DNA of 64,000 nucleotides from Algoriphagus locisalis (GTDB lineage Bacteria; Bacteroidota; Bacteroidia; Cytophagales; Cyclobacteriaceae): the NCBI RefSeq assembly GCF_900116615.1, contig NZ_FPBF01000004.1, forward strand, positions 124,001 through 188,000, in the 5' to 3' direction. Positions within the stretch are counted from its first letter, which is position 1, and each line of letters opens with the position of its first letter. Both the position numbers and the translations under genes were made by a program. Shown here piece by piece: positions 28,514 through 37,589 of the stretch. The notes under the pieces were generated by a model that saw only the letters and a list, made by a program, of their open reading frames with translations, searched no databases and was not told the origin of the DNA.

Positions 28514-29899
28514 TTACAATTCAAAATTCCCAATATCCTTCAAATAATACTCCACCTGCTCATCGCCTTTTTCCTTCAACTCATCCATTGGAATCATCTC
28601 CTTGAACTCCTGCTTGATTTTCTTGAAGGAACCGATCTCAAAGCCGATCTTCAGCTGGACTCTGCTCTTGTATAAGCTGGATTTCTTGTCAAAAAACGGA
28701 TCAACGGAGCCTATCACCACTGATCGGATGGTACTGCCTATAGGAATGGTCCTTCCCAACGCAAAACTGGAGGCCCAGGCTTTTCCATCAAAATCCATTG
28801 ACTCGTATCCTGGTGGGTTGGTGATGGTAACCTGATTCCGGTTTAATGTGCCCTGTGCAAACCAGTTCCCCTTACTGAAACGTACTCCCGTAAACATTCC
28901 CAGACCTTCTCTCCTCAATTGCTCTTTGTCGTCAAACTGCTTTTTCCAGGTCACACCTCCCATCAAGGCAAACTGCTGTGAAAAGGAATAAGTCAATCCA
29001 TAATCCAGCAGCAACCCATCCCCAAAGGAAGTCAATGGATCATACCAGAGCATCGTGCCGATCCGGTGGACAACGGGGACTTCTTTTAACCGGTTTGGCT
29101 CAAAAAATTCTTTATTTTTGTTTTTCAACTCGGATGGAATGGTCTTAATATTCCCAAGTGAATCAATTTTCAGTTTAGAAAAATCCTTTCCTGCTTTTTG
29201 AATATATTCTTCGCTGATATGCCCCGCTTTCTCGGTTGCAAGTGCTTTTGCCTGATCAAAAGGCACTTCTGAAGGCAATCCATTTTTTGTCAATTCTGCC
29301 AGCGCATCCTTCCCATAGAAATCCGGGAGTTCGGCGCTTCTTGGATCAAACCCATCCTTCACTACTCCTGTGAGCTGTTCCTCCAATTTGGGCATGATCC
29401 ATTCATTGGTAAGTGCCTTAAGATTTTCATTGTTTTGATCCACCAGTGATTCCAGATCATCCACTTGCCTGATATCCTTTAACCTAGCCTTGGAATCATT
29501 AACCCTCTCCAGTATGTTTTTTGAGGCATTTTTAATTTCCTGCCCTGGAATATCATCGCTTTGGATCAGACTTTCCAGTGTTTTGCTTTCCTCTTCCAGC
29601 ACTTCGCTGCTCCGCTCTTTGGCCAGCGTAAATAGACTGTCCCTTTGTGTACTGTCAGCTGTTATTTCCCTGAGATCTTTGAGTTCTCTACGCAGGGAAT
29701 CGTAGGACTTCTTCAGTGACTGGATCTGTTTGAGCTCTTCCAGATAAGGGATTTCTGGTTTGGTGGGAAGTTTGGGGATACCGGTACTCAGTCCGTTTTT
29801 GGGAAGCCGGAGGGGAATAGTTGCAGGCATTTTTTGTGCTTGAACTTCACCCAAGAATAGGCCTATGAACAATACCAAAACAAAACCTTTACCTTTCAT
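28514..29899 (-). CDS. Secreted coiled-coil protein with a beta-rich, possibly outer-membrane C-terminus
   Basis: A 461-residue protein with a signal peptide ending EVQAQ. Residues about 45-185 are a long charged helix (LEELKQIQSLKKSYDSL). Residues about 275-440 alternate polar and aromatic residues with GLLLDYGLTYSFSQ and VRFSKGNWFAQGT, which suggests a beta-barrel or beta-sandwich. A paralogue lies at 60517-61890. It overlaps the upstream 152-residue gene by 4 bases and belongs to a three-gene unit. I do not recognise the family; an outer-membrane partner of the Rhs or tail-fibre proteins is a guess. Confidence 0.75.
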   Translation of the reverse strand: MKGKGFVLVLFIGLFLGEVQAQKMPATIPLRLPKNGLSTGIPKLPTKPEIPYLEELKQIQSLKKSYDSLRRELKDLREITADSTQRDSLFTLAKERSSEVLEEESKTLESLIQSDDIPGQEIKNASKNILERVNDSKARLKDIRQVDDLESLVDQNNENLKALTNEWIMPKLEEQLTGVVKDGFDPRSAELPDFYGKDALAELTKNGLPSEVPFDQAKALATEKAGHISEEYIQKAGKDFSKLKIDSLGNIKTIPSELKNKNKEFFEPNRLKEVPVVHRIGTMLWYDPLTSFGDGLLLDYGLTYSFSQQFALMGGVTWKKQFDDKEQLRREGLGMFTGVRFSKGNWFAQGTLNRNQVTITNPPGYESMDFDGKAWASSFALGRTIPIGSTIRSVVIGSVDPFFDKKSSLYKSRVQLKIGFEIGSFKKIKQEFKEMIPMDELKEKGDEQVEYYLKDIGNFEL

Positions 29900-30354
29900 G
29901 GGGTGCCCTTTTTAGGTCCGGCACCTACATACCTGCCATCCTGGATAACAATTCTTTTTTGCTGAACAGTATCTGCCTCAGGGCTGGGAGCCAGTTTTTT
30001 CTTAGCTACTGTAGCTTGGGTTTTTCGCTGTTCAAAACTCTTTGCCCTTTCAGACCTATAGCCTGCCCCCACTCCAATATCCGACCCATCATCCAAAACA
30101 AACCGCTTTGTTTTTGCCGAATCCAATGCCGGGTTATTGGTTTTCATGTTCCTGATTACCTTTTGGGCAGATGGTTGTTTTTTATTTTTGTCTATATGGA
30201 CACCGACGTACAGTCCGTCTTCGATTTTAAACCGGTGGGTACTGTCAAATTTATGTTCAGTATCCTTGGATGGCCTGTTATCCACTTGTGCCGTAGCAGC
30301 AGAGCCAGCTACTATAAACAGCATCAAAAAGAGAATTCTTAGGCTATTTCCCAT
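29896..30354 (-). CDS. Secreted small protein with three DGxYVGxG-like repeats
   Basis: A 152-residue protein with a signal peptide ending ATAQ. Three internal repeats occur: RFKIEDGLYVGVHI, RFVLDDGSDIGVGAGY and RIVIQDGRYVGAGP, separated by basic linkers. I know no family. It overlaps its upstream neighbour by 11 bases and its downstream neighbour by 4 bases, so the three are translated together. The repeats may each bind one protein or sugar unit. Confidence 0.72.
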   Translation of the reverse strand: MGNSLRILFLMLFIVAGSAATAQVDNRPSKDTEHKFDSTHRFKIEDGLYVGVHIDKNKKQPSAQKVIRNMKTNNPALDSAKTKRFVLDDGSDIGVGAGYRSERAKSFEQRKTQATVAKKKLAPSPEADTVQQKRIVIQDGRYVGAGPKKGTP

Positions 30355-31306
30355 CTTTCATTCTTTTAAGTTCCTGTCTCAGCTGCTGGTTTTCCATTTC
30401 AAGGATTTCCAGTTTTTTCCCTTGCTCAATCAGATACAGTGTGATTTCTTCAACTTTCTTCAGCAGTGTAGCATCCATCTGACCCAGGTTGATCCCTTTA
30501 TGGGCAACCTTTTCTGCAGACGGGACTTCAGGCAAAGTACCGTTCTCCTGTATATACTGATCCAGTTCCTGTAAGGAAAGCCTTTTATATCCTTCTTCAA
30601 AAACATAATCAGGCCATTCTGTCTGCAGTTTTACTTCCACCGATTCTGCCATTACCCCTCCGGCTACTGCTAGTTGATGTCCGGTGGCCTCAGTACCAAT
30701 GCCTACCTTCCCATGGAACACGGCTGTAGTATCAGGGGCCAAGGACATCACCTTATAGAGTTCATCCCCGTCGCTGTATTCAAAATGGAACTTCTTGTAA
30801 TTTCCCGTACCTCTTTTTTGTAGGCGTATGCCAAAGCTGCTGTTGCTGGGGTAGTTCATGTTGTAGAGGTCGAGAAACTCCTCCTCATTGTCCCCATTGA
30901 CCAGGGCAAGTGTGGATTCGTAGGCCTGTCTGGAAGCAGTCGGGCTCCAGATCTTGAATATCGTGAAGTCGGATCCATATCTCCTGATGTAAGGGATTCC
31001 TGAAGGGGGATAAACCATGATCAGAGAAGAGCCGTCCTCCTCGAAGATATCATAGGAGCGGTCAAAGCGGATGGCTCCGTCGGAAAGCACAGCGGCAGAG
31101 CCATCCAGGTTGCCGAATACTCGCAAAGGATCCCGATAGCCCATAGATTCTCCGTAAATGGAAAAATCCCAGTTTTCCACATAGGCACCATCCTCTAGGC
31201 CCAGCCTGTTGGTAGTAATCCTTCCGTTATCGGTCACCGTCTGAAGGGTCTCCTGAGCATAGGCACCTCCAGATAGCAATAACAGAAAGTAAATAAGTTT
31301 TTTCAT
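30344..31306 (-). CDS. Secreted tail-fibre-like protein
   Basis: A 320-residue protein from the ATG at 31306 (MKKLIYFLLLLSGGAYAQ), preferred over a TTG three codons upstream because it begins a clean signal peptide. The beta-rich part is longer than in its paralogues. The tail has EVKLQTEWPDYVFEEGY, LPEVPSAEKVAHKG and a coiled coil. First gene of a unit with the repeat protein and the coiled-coil protein. Confidence 0.82.
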   Translation of the reverse strand: MKKLIYFLLLLSGGAYAQETLQTVTDNGRITTNRLGLEDGAYVENWDFSIYGESMGYRDPLRVFGNLDGSAAVLSDGAIRFDRSYDIFEEDGSSLIMVYPPSGIPYIRRYGSDFTIFKIWSPTASRQAYESTLALVNGDNEEEFLDLYNMNYPSNSSFGIRLQKRGTGNYKKFHFEYSDGDELYKVMSLAPDTTAVFHGKVGIGTEATGHQLAVAGGVMAESVEVKLQTEWPDYVFEEGYKRLSLQELDQYIQENGTLPEVPSAEKVAHKGINLGQMDATLLKKVEEITLYLIEQGKKLEILEMENQQLRQELKRMKDGK

Positions 31307-31483
31307 GTTGATCAATTAAATAATCTATAGAATAATTTTATTTAGTTATAGGCAATTTGACTCCCGTGGTTTGGCTTTATCACTCATTTCAAAATCATAT
31401 TGAATTGAAAATCAACTATATAGTAAGATTTAGCTTGAAACTACACCTGATATAACGTACGTCCTACTCCCAGAAGGGAGCTT

Positions 31484-31942
31484 TTAATAGTTCTCACTTA
31501 TTTGTATATCAAAGCTGGCTGGAAAATCTAGATGTGAGCGATCATAAAAATTTATTCGCACAAAGAATTTACTTGCAGCTTCAAGGAAGAAAAACGTATG
31601 ATTATAATCTTCTCGTGCAATTCTAAATGATTTTTCAATAGCTTCTTTAGTTTTGACCAAATAGACACCACAGTATTCAAAATCATCGGTAAAAGCATAA
31701 GAGATCGACCCTTCATCAACTTGTTTATAGAGCTTTCGAAGCAATTCGGACTCAATAAAATTGTTCTCCGAATCAATAATTTCCTCTGAGGAATGAGAGA
31801 AGTTAAGTGACTGCAACAAGTTTTCACTACTCTCTAGGTCAATATGTTTAGAACTACTAAAGTCTCTAAAATGATTCTGATAAGCATTAAATTTAGACTT
31901 GCCAATTGCTTTTTTCTTAAGTATCTCCAATCTATTGTTCAT
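31484..31942 (-). CDS. Putative immunity protein for the orphan Rhs tip
   Basis: A 152-residue protein from the ATG at 31942, overlapping the toxin stop by 11 bases; a GTG at 31993 would overlap much more. It has no signal peptide, and its fold is mixed alpha/beta ([28 protein letters not shown]). I recognise no family. Position directly after an Rhs tip with overlapping ends is the standard place for a cognate immunity gene, and that is the basis of the call. Confidence 0.65.
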   Translation of the reverse strand: MNNRLEILKKKAIGKSKFNAYQNHFRDFSSSKHIDLESSENLLQSLNFSHSSEEIIDSENNFIESELLRKLYKQVDEGSISYAFTDDFEYCGVYLVKTKEAIEKSFRIAREDYNHTFFFLEAASKFFVRINFYDRSHLDFPASFDIQISENY

Positions 31943-32771
31943 AATAAACTTTTGATTTAGGTTTACCCAATTGAGGCTTATTATTTTTTCCACTTCTATT
32001 CAAACCATCAGGGCGACTTGGATCTTGTTTTGTTGGTCCCGCTTCCCAATGTGGCTGTCCTGGATGACTTACATCATTAGTTGAATTTTGGACAGTACTT
32101 TTGCCGTCTCTGGTTAGAAAAACGTCATCTTCAGATTTAGTAGCCCTATCTTTCATAAGAGGTTGACTCGTAGGAATTCCTGAATCTCTCATAACTTGTC
32201 GTCTGGCCGCTCGGGAAGTGCCTGCTATTTTGTCTCCAGCATCAAACCCTGCCATTATTTTATCGATTCCTTTAGAGATTTTCGGTATTTTGGCGGCATC
32301 TCCTGCCAAGGGTAAAAACCCTGCAATACTGGCTGCTCCGCCCCAGTAATCTCCCTGTTGAAAGGATAAAGTTGCGGCTAGACCATCAGCAACGCCAGTG
32401 GGATCAAAAACACCAACAATATCAAGGCCAGTAATCACTGCATCAGTTCCGCTAGCCGAATAATTTCCGCCAAAATCAATCCCCAAAAAGCTTGCATCGA
32501 CTTCTACGTCAATCCGGTCAGTTTCAATATTGATACTGGATCCATTGTCACCGTGTACCAAAATATCAAAAGCCCCATACGGGTCAATTCTCGATAATGG
32601 GTTGTTCTGCACAAAGTTGTATGGCGAAACCCATTCCCGTTTGCTTGCCAAGGGATCCGCAACTCCCCATCTCCCTATCGTAGCATCATACATTTTGGCC
32701 CCATAGTCATAGTAATGAAGACCGTTGTCCTCAATCAGCTCCTTGCCGTTGTAGAGGTATTTATTAGACAT
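31932..32771 (-). CDS. Orphan Rhs C-terminal toxin tip
   Basis: A 279-residue fragment. It begins in the Rhs core end with [14 protein letters not shown] and the [15 protein letters not shown] pattern, then [14 protein letters not shown]. After about residue 70 comes a variable tip. The last 90 residues carry [26 protein letters not shown] and a basic tail, a pattern I associate with a polymorphic-toxin C-terminal family of nuclease type, from memory and unsure. It lacks the large Rhs shell, so it is a displaced tip available for recombination with the complete gene next to it. Confidence 0.75.
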   Translation of the reverse strand: MSNKYLYNGKELIEDNGLHYYDYGAKMYDATIGRWGVADPLASKREWVSPYNFVQNNPLSRIDPYGAFDILVHGDNGSSINIETDRIDVEVDASFLGIDFGGNYSASGTDAVITGLDIVGVFDPTGVADGLAATLSFQQGDYWGGAASIAGFLPLAGDAAKIPKISKGIDKIMAGFDAGDKIAGTSRAARRQVMRDSGIPTSQPLMKDRATKSEDDVFLTRDGKSTVQNSTNDVSHPGQPHWEAGPTKQDPSRPDGLNRSGKNNKPQLGKPKSKVYYEQ

Positions 32772-32788
32772 GGCTTAAACGAATGAGT

Positions 32789-33430
32789 CTATTTCTTAAC
32801 TGAATATATGGGAACTTCAATCAAATAACCTACTGTAACAGTATCTCCATTTTTCAAGGGTGGAGTGAATTTGGGTAACCCATTAATGACTGACTTTAGA
32901 TATTCGATTTCAACTTCTTCATCTGTATACGCACTTTCAAACTGGATATCACCTTTACCATTTATCAAAGTATTGACCCCTACTAATTTAACTTCATTTT
33001 GACTATGTCCCCCCTCCCTTAGCAACTTTTCTATCAAAGAATCATTTTCATACTCATCTGATGCCCCTAATATTACTGGCTTTTTATCCACCGAGTAATA
33101 ATCATAAACCTTCCCTCTCTTTCGTTGCTTTAATGGGATAGACGACATCTCCCTATCCCATTTGGCTTTTATAACAGAGAGGATTTCAACTTTTTCGGGA
33201 TTGTCCTTTTTAACTTTGATTCTTAACCTATCTGACGAATTAAAATCTTCGGTAACAGAGTCCAAAGGGATTTTTTTAAAGTATGTCTCCTCTAAGTATT
33301 CAAACGAGATATATACTCCGCTTGTATCAATTTTATTTATGTCAGCATCTTTAATTTCATAACTATCTCTACAGCTAGCAGCCATGATCATAAACAATGC
33401 CGCACAGATCTGTTTTACATATCTTTTCAT
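32789..33430 (-). CDS. Lipoprotein with TonB-C-like end, possible immunity protein
   Basis: A 213-residue lipoprotein: MKRYVKQICAALFMIMAASC gives a lipobox with Cys20. The C-terminus (INGLPKFTPPLKNGD and VTVGYLIEVPI) resembles the TonB C-terminal fold, which is common in Bacteroidota periplasmic proteins. Its ATG overlaps the stop of the big rhs gene by 4 bases, so translation is coupled. That position suggests immunity to the Rhs tip, and the lipobox would put protection outside the cytoplasm. Confidence 0.6.
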   Translation of the reverse strand: MKRYVKQICAALFMIMAASCRDSYEIKDADINKIDTSGVYISFEYLEETYFKKIPLDSVTEDFNSSDRLRIKVKKDNPEKVEILSVIKAKWDREMSSIPLKQRKRGKVYDYYSVDKKPVILGASDEYENDSLIEKLLREGGHSQNEVKLVGVNTLINGKGDIQFESAYTDEEVEIEYLKSVINGLPKFTPPLKNGDTVTVGYLIEVPIYSVKK

Positions 33431-36400
33431 TTCTTATAATAATTTGATTTATAATAATCCGCTGCAGCTCTTCTCTGCCATCCTTTGCCCGAATAATTCC
33501 CGGTATTCGCCTTTAAAAATTGATTCCAAGATGTTTGATTTGTCAGGGAAGCAACTCCTTTATTTCCCTTGAGCCCTGTACTAATGTACCCAGCCTCTCG
33601 GATCGTTGTTCCAAATTTTGTAGCCTTAGGTAATGAATGAAATGAAGGCATCGCATCGAAGCTTTGATCAATAGATGAGATCATCATCTTCAGTCTCATT
33701 GATGTATAGCCATAGCGTGATTCTTCAGCTGAATATGTTAGGGGACCCGCCTTACCTCCTTTTTCAGATGATGTTAAATAACGACTGATTACATCATCGG
33801 ATTTTAATAAATCACTTCTTAAACTAAATTCATCAAAGCTATACTCATAATTACTGTTGGCGTTATATGTCTGGTCGTCAAAAGCAGCATCAAAATTAGT
33901 TAACACAACACTTTCTTTTAGCCTATAGGCATATACTTCGGATCCTGAGACGCTTCCTTGTCCCAGTTTACCCCCTTCACTATTTACAATATTAACATAC
34001 TGGGTTTCATCCCCTCCTTTATCACTAATCCATTCAAACTCCCCATTATCAACATTAAAGTTGTATTCATCCAGCATCCCATCCGGATCCACTCTCAACA
34101 TCGGATTGTTCTGTACATAATTATAGGGAGAGAGCCATTCCCTTTCACTGGCCATCGGATCTGGGCCGGTCCAGCGTCCTATGGCAGGGTCGTAATAACG
34201 TGCCCCGTAGTCGTATAGATTGAGGTTCTGGTCGTCCAGGAGCTCCTTGCTGTTGTAGAGATATTTATTTGCCTTAATTAACCCATGCTGAAAGCCCAGC
34301 CCTTTCAGCTCCAATCCCCAAGGATCATAATGGGTTTCCTGCACTATGGCCGAACTCACACTCATCACCATCATATTGTCAAACCAGACATCCTCTGAAG
34401 TTTCGTTTACCACAAAGGTTTCCATATATCCGTCTCTAGAAATATACATATTCTCCTCCAACACCTCATGCTGGTTTGCCGCATTTTTGGAAAGGACTTT
34501 CTTGCCTACTTCGTATCTGTTGCTATCCTGATCGTAGAGGGCATACATCATGTAGGCCTCCGGAGCTTCTTTCTTCTGCAGATCCTTAGCCAGGATATCC
34601 GCCAGATTCAGTAAGGCTATAGGATTTGCCCCGCCTGCACGCTGGGTGCTCAGTGCCAGTTCGTTCAGGTCAGCTACCAGTCTTTCCTTGCCTCCCGCTG
34701 CCATAAAGCTCGCAGCATTCGCCTTCTGCTTTTTGTCTTCCAGGTATTTGCCGTACACCTGCAGTTTAAGACTGTCTCCCGCATAGATCTCCTGGGTACG
34801 TCCCGGACCTACCATTCTGCCCCTATTGGCGTTCAGCCAAGCCACTTTGTTTCCTCCTTGGGTGACGTTATGCTCCGGTTCGGTCTGTCTGGATTCAGAT
34901 ACCATGGAAAACTCCATCTCCTCTGATGCAGCACGGCCGGATTCCATTGTAGCTATATAAACCTGGCTAGTGGGGCTACGCAGCACCTGACGCACATTCC
35001 CCAAGTGGTCCTTTACATAGAATTCGCTCCAAAGTTTATCGTCTTCGGCAACTATCCTTCCCTCCTCATGTACCAGGTAATCCAGCCCTCCGTTCAAAAG
35101 CACTACTTCACCGATGTAATCCTGGGTCTTGGTCAGGGTCCCACTGCCGTTGTAAACCTTTTGGGTAAGTTTGTTCCCTTCCGCATCATAAACGAACCTC
35201 AGCTTACCCCCAGTGGAGAAGCTGATCTCCTCCGGCAGGTTTAGGTGGTTGAATTTGGTCTCCGAAATTCTCTTGTCTTTGTTGACCCGCTGGTTCCCGT
35301 TGGCATCGTAGAGGTAATTCCCCGTTGCCCCTCCATTTGGCTTGAAGTCTTTGGAGGTATAGGTATTGGAAGCCTCTCTGTCTTTTACATTTAGTAATCT
35401 ATTGGAATAGACATCTCCAAAGGTCGTTGTGCTGTCGTATTTATAGGTTAGGGCATCGACGAGGTTATAGTTCCCGGCAGCCCTCTCCCCCCGGCGGGTC
35501 ATAGTCTTGATATTACCGTTGGCATCATAGGAAATCCCGCTCAGGTTGTAGCGGCTGTTTTCCCCGCTGCCTGTTGAAGTGAATGTGGCTCCAGTGATCC
35601 TGTTTGCATTGTCATAGGCGTAATTGTAGGTACGCGTTACCGGGGTGGTCTCCTGCCCCCCTGTCCAGGAAACCCTGGCGATGTTCCCGTTGAACCTGTT
35701 GGCAGTCGCCCCTGTATTATAATACAGGGTCTGCTTGAAGATTCCCGTAAACCCTGACCCCTGTCCTGTCAGCCAGCCCCGGATATTATATGTACTGGTC
35801 TGGTTGGCATTGGAGGCAACCGTCGGGAAGGTCTTGCCTGTCTGGCGTCCCAGGTCATCGTAGGTGTATTGTGCAAGGATCTTAGGTGATCCACTTCCTA
35901 CTTTATGGGTAACGGTAGCCAGCTGGCCGATCACATTATAGAGATAAGTACGGAGAACCGTATAATTGGAGGACAGGGAATTGGTTGTCAGACTGTGGGT
36001 AGGCTGGTCTTCGAAGTTATAGGCCGTGGAAGCACGGACCGTTCCGCCAACCTGATGCTGTCCCAGCGTCTGGATCACTCTGCCCTTGTTGTCATAATAG
36101 AACGCAGTGGTATAAAATTCACCGGTCTCAAGATTCTTTACCTTCTTGCCTGTCTGCAGGCCATGAACCCTTGTACTGGCGGCAGACAGAAAGGGTGTAC
36201 CCGGATTGGCATACGAAAAGCCGGTCAGGTACTGGTAGGAGTCGTAATAATTTACCGTCAGGATCTCCCCCTCATTTGTAGGCCATGCACCGGCTGCTCC
36301 CGAAGCGGGTGGTGTACCAATCCTGGCCGTGAAGCTCTGGTTTCCGGTTGCCTTCATGGCAAATCCGTTCTGAAGGGTGATCGAGCTGGAAGCAACATAC

Positions 36401-37581
36401 TCCTGATAGCCGTCGTACTTGGCAGAAGTAATGGTTGTCCCTGTTTTTATCTTTGCCGTGTTCGCTTTCACTGTGGCGTTGTTGGCACCGGACGTATTCA
36501 ATGTGGTCTGCAGGGACTCCCTCAAGGTGTTGGTGGTGACGATCCCTGTCATGACCACTCTTCCCAACGCATCATATTTGGTATAAAGCCATTCTTTAGG
36601 GGAAGCTGCAAACATATTCGCATCCTGAAACCCCACCATGCGGTCCTGATTGTCGTACAGCATCGATTCCAGTCCTTTGCCCGGTACCCTCTTCTCAATC
36701 ATCCGTCCCCTTCCGTCATAGGTATACCGGAAATACTGGGCATCGGCCAACGTTGCATTCGTTGAAAGGTTCCACCCCTTTGTCAACATGATCTGTGTTG
36801 CCTGCGGGGGAATGACCACACGCAATTGGCCCAGGTCATCGTACACATAATACGTACAAAGCCAGCCTGAATGTCCGTTTCCCGTGGGGGTGGCTGTATT
36901 CTGCACCTTTTTCAGGATTACCCTGCCCAGTTTATCAGTGTACTGAACGGTTGTTTTATCATCCTCATCCTGGGTGATTTCCACCCAAAGCAGGTTGTTC
37001 CCATAGGCAGCTGAAGTGACGGGAAGTCCGGTGCTGTTTACAGTAAAGATCCTTACACCCTCCCCCGAAGTGTTGGTTCTCCTGCTGAACTTCACTTCTT
37101 TGGTCGATCCCATTCTCCAGGCATTGCCCGGAGCAGCCTGCTTATCCACCCGGTTTAGAGGGGAAGCTTCAAAAAGGGTTTGGGAATAGCCATAGGTATC
37201 CCCGTAAATAGGAGCGGTTCTGCTGGCATGCGCATCCAGTGCATCAGATCGGAAACTACCGTCCTGACCAACCGTTGTATTTTCAAAATATGGCAGGTAT
37301 TCTTTTTCCTGACGGCCAAAATCATCGTAGTCTATGGGTATGATCAGGTCCTTCCCGTTAATGGTGGACTGCTTGCCTATGGTCTGTTTGGGCCTACCAA
37401 GACCGTCCAAATAAGTAAAGCTTTTATAGGACTGGTTGGGTGTACCTGTAGTGACCGTAGTGACCGAGCTGGTCCCCGTACGGGCTTTATAAGTCTTGAC
37501 AAAGTTTTCTGTCGTCTGGCCAATTGAGGCCGACACGGTAACCAGAAAAAGAGAAAGAGTAGTAAACAGATAGTGTCTCAT
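33427..37581 (-). CDS. Rhs protein with DUF6443-like N-terminus and variable C-terminal tip
   Basis: A 1384-residue secreted protein with signal peptide MRHYLFTTLSLFLVTVSASIGQ. The first 150 residues fit DUF6443 (SYKSFTYLDGLGRPKQTIG). YD-type repeats follow (YDDLGQLRVV, YDALGRVVMTG). The core ends with NKYLYNSKELLDDQ and GRWTGPDPMASEREWLSPYNY, then PDGML. The tip of about 210 residues ends WNQFLKANTGNYSGKGW and a Lys/Tyr-rich tail. I do not recognise the tip, which may be a toxin. The core is clearly richer in GC than the tip, a sign of a separately acquired end. Together with the 1110-residue gene it forms a two-part shell. Confidence 0.88.
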   Translation of the reverse strand: MRHYLFTTLSLFLVTVSASIGQTTENFVKTYKARTGTSSVTTVTTGTPNQSYKSFTYLDGLGRPKQTIGKQSTINGKDLIIPIDYDDFGRQEKEYLPYFENTTVGQDGSFRSDALDAHASRTAPIYGDTYGYSQTLFEASPLNRVDKQAAPGNAWRMGSTKEVKFSRRTNTSGEGVRIFTVNSTGLPVTSAAYGNNLLWVEITQDEDDKTTVQYTDKLGRVILKKVQNTATPTGNGHSGWLCTYYVYDDLGQLRVVIPPQATQIMLTKGWNLSTNATLADAQYFRYTYDGRGRMIEKRVPGKGLESMLYDNQDRMVGFQDANMFAASPKEWLYTKYDALGRVVMTGIVTTNTLRESLQTTLNTSGANNATVKANTAKIKTGTTITSAKYDGYQEYVASSSITLQNGFAMKATGNQSFTARIGTPPASGAAGAWPTNEGEILTVNYYDSYQYLTGFSYANPGTPFLSAASTRVHGLQTGKKVKNLETGEFYTTAFYYDNKGRVIQTLGQHQVGGTVRASTAYNFEDQPTHSLTTNSLSSNYTVLRTYLYNVIGQLATVTHKVGSGSPKILAQYTYDDLGRQTGKTFPTVASNANQTSTYNIRGWLTGQGSGFTGIFKQTLYYNTGATANRFNGNIARVSWTGGQETTPVTRTYNYAYDNANRITGATFTSTGSGENSRYNLSGISYDANGNIKTMTRRGERAAGNYNLVDALTYKYDSTTTFGDVYSNRLLNVKDREASNTYTSKDFKPNGGATGNYLYDANGNQRVNKDKRISETKFNHLNLPEEISFSTGGKLRFVYDAEGNKLTQKVYNGSGTLTKTQDYIGEVVLLNGGLDYLVHEEGRIVAEDDKLWSEFYVKDHLGNVRQVLRSPTSQVYIATMESGRAASEEMEFSMVSESRQTEPEHNVTQGGNKVAWLNANRGRMVGPGRTQEIYAGDSLKLQVYGKYLEDKKQKANAASFMAAGGKERLVADLNELALSTQRAGGANPIALLNLADILAKDLQKKEAPEAYMMYALYDQDSNRYEVGKKVLSKNAANQHEVLEENMYISRDGYMETFVVNETSEDVWFDNMMVMSVSSAIVQETHYDPWGLELKGLGFQHGLIKANKYLYNSKELLDDQNLNLYDYGARYYDPAIGRWTGPDPMASEREWLSPYNYVQNNPMLRVDPDGMLDEYNFNVDNGEFEWISDKGGDETQYVNIVNSEGGKLGQGSVSGSEVYAYRLKESVVLTNFDAAFDDQTYNANSNYEYSFDEFSLRSDLLKSDDVISRYLTSSEKGGKAGPLTYSAEESRYGYTSMRLKMMISSIDQSFDAMPSFHSLPKATKFGTTIREAGYISTGLKGNKGVASLTNQTSWNQFLKANTGNYSGKGWQRRAAADYYKSNYYKK

Positions 37582-37589
37582 CTTAAAAA

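Noticed and set aside
35905-36765. A 286-codon plus-strand frame inside the Rhs core
   Set aside because: It is antisense to a clear Rhs gene, with a composition that follows the opposite strand.
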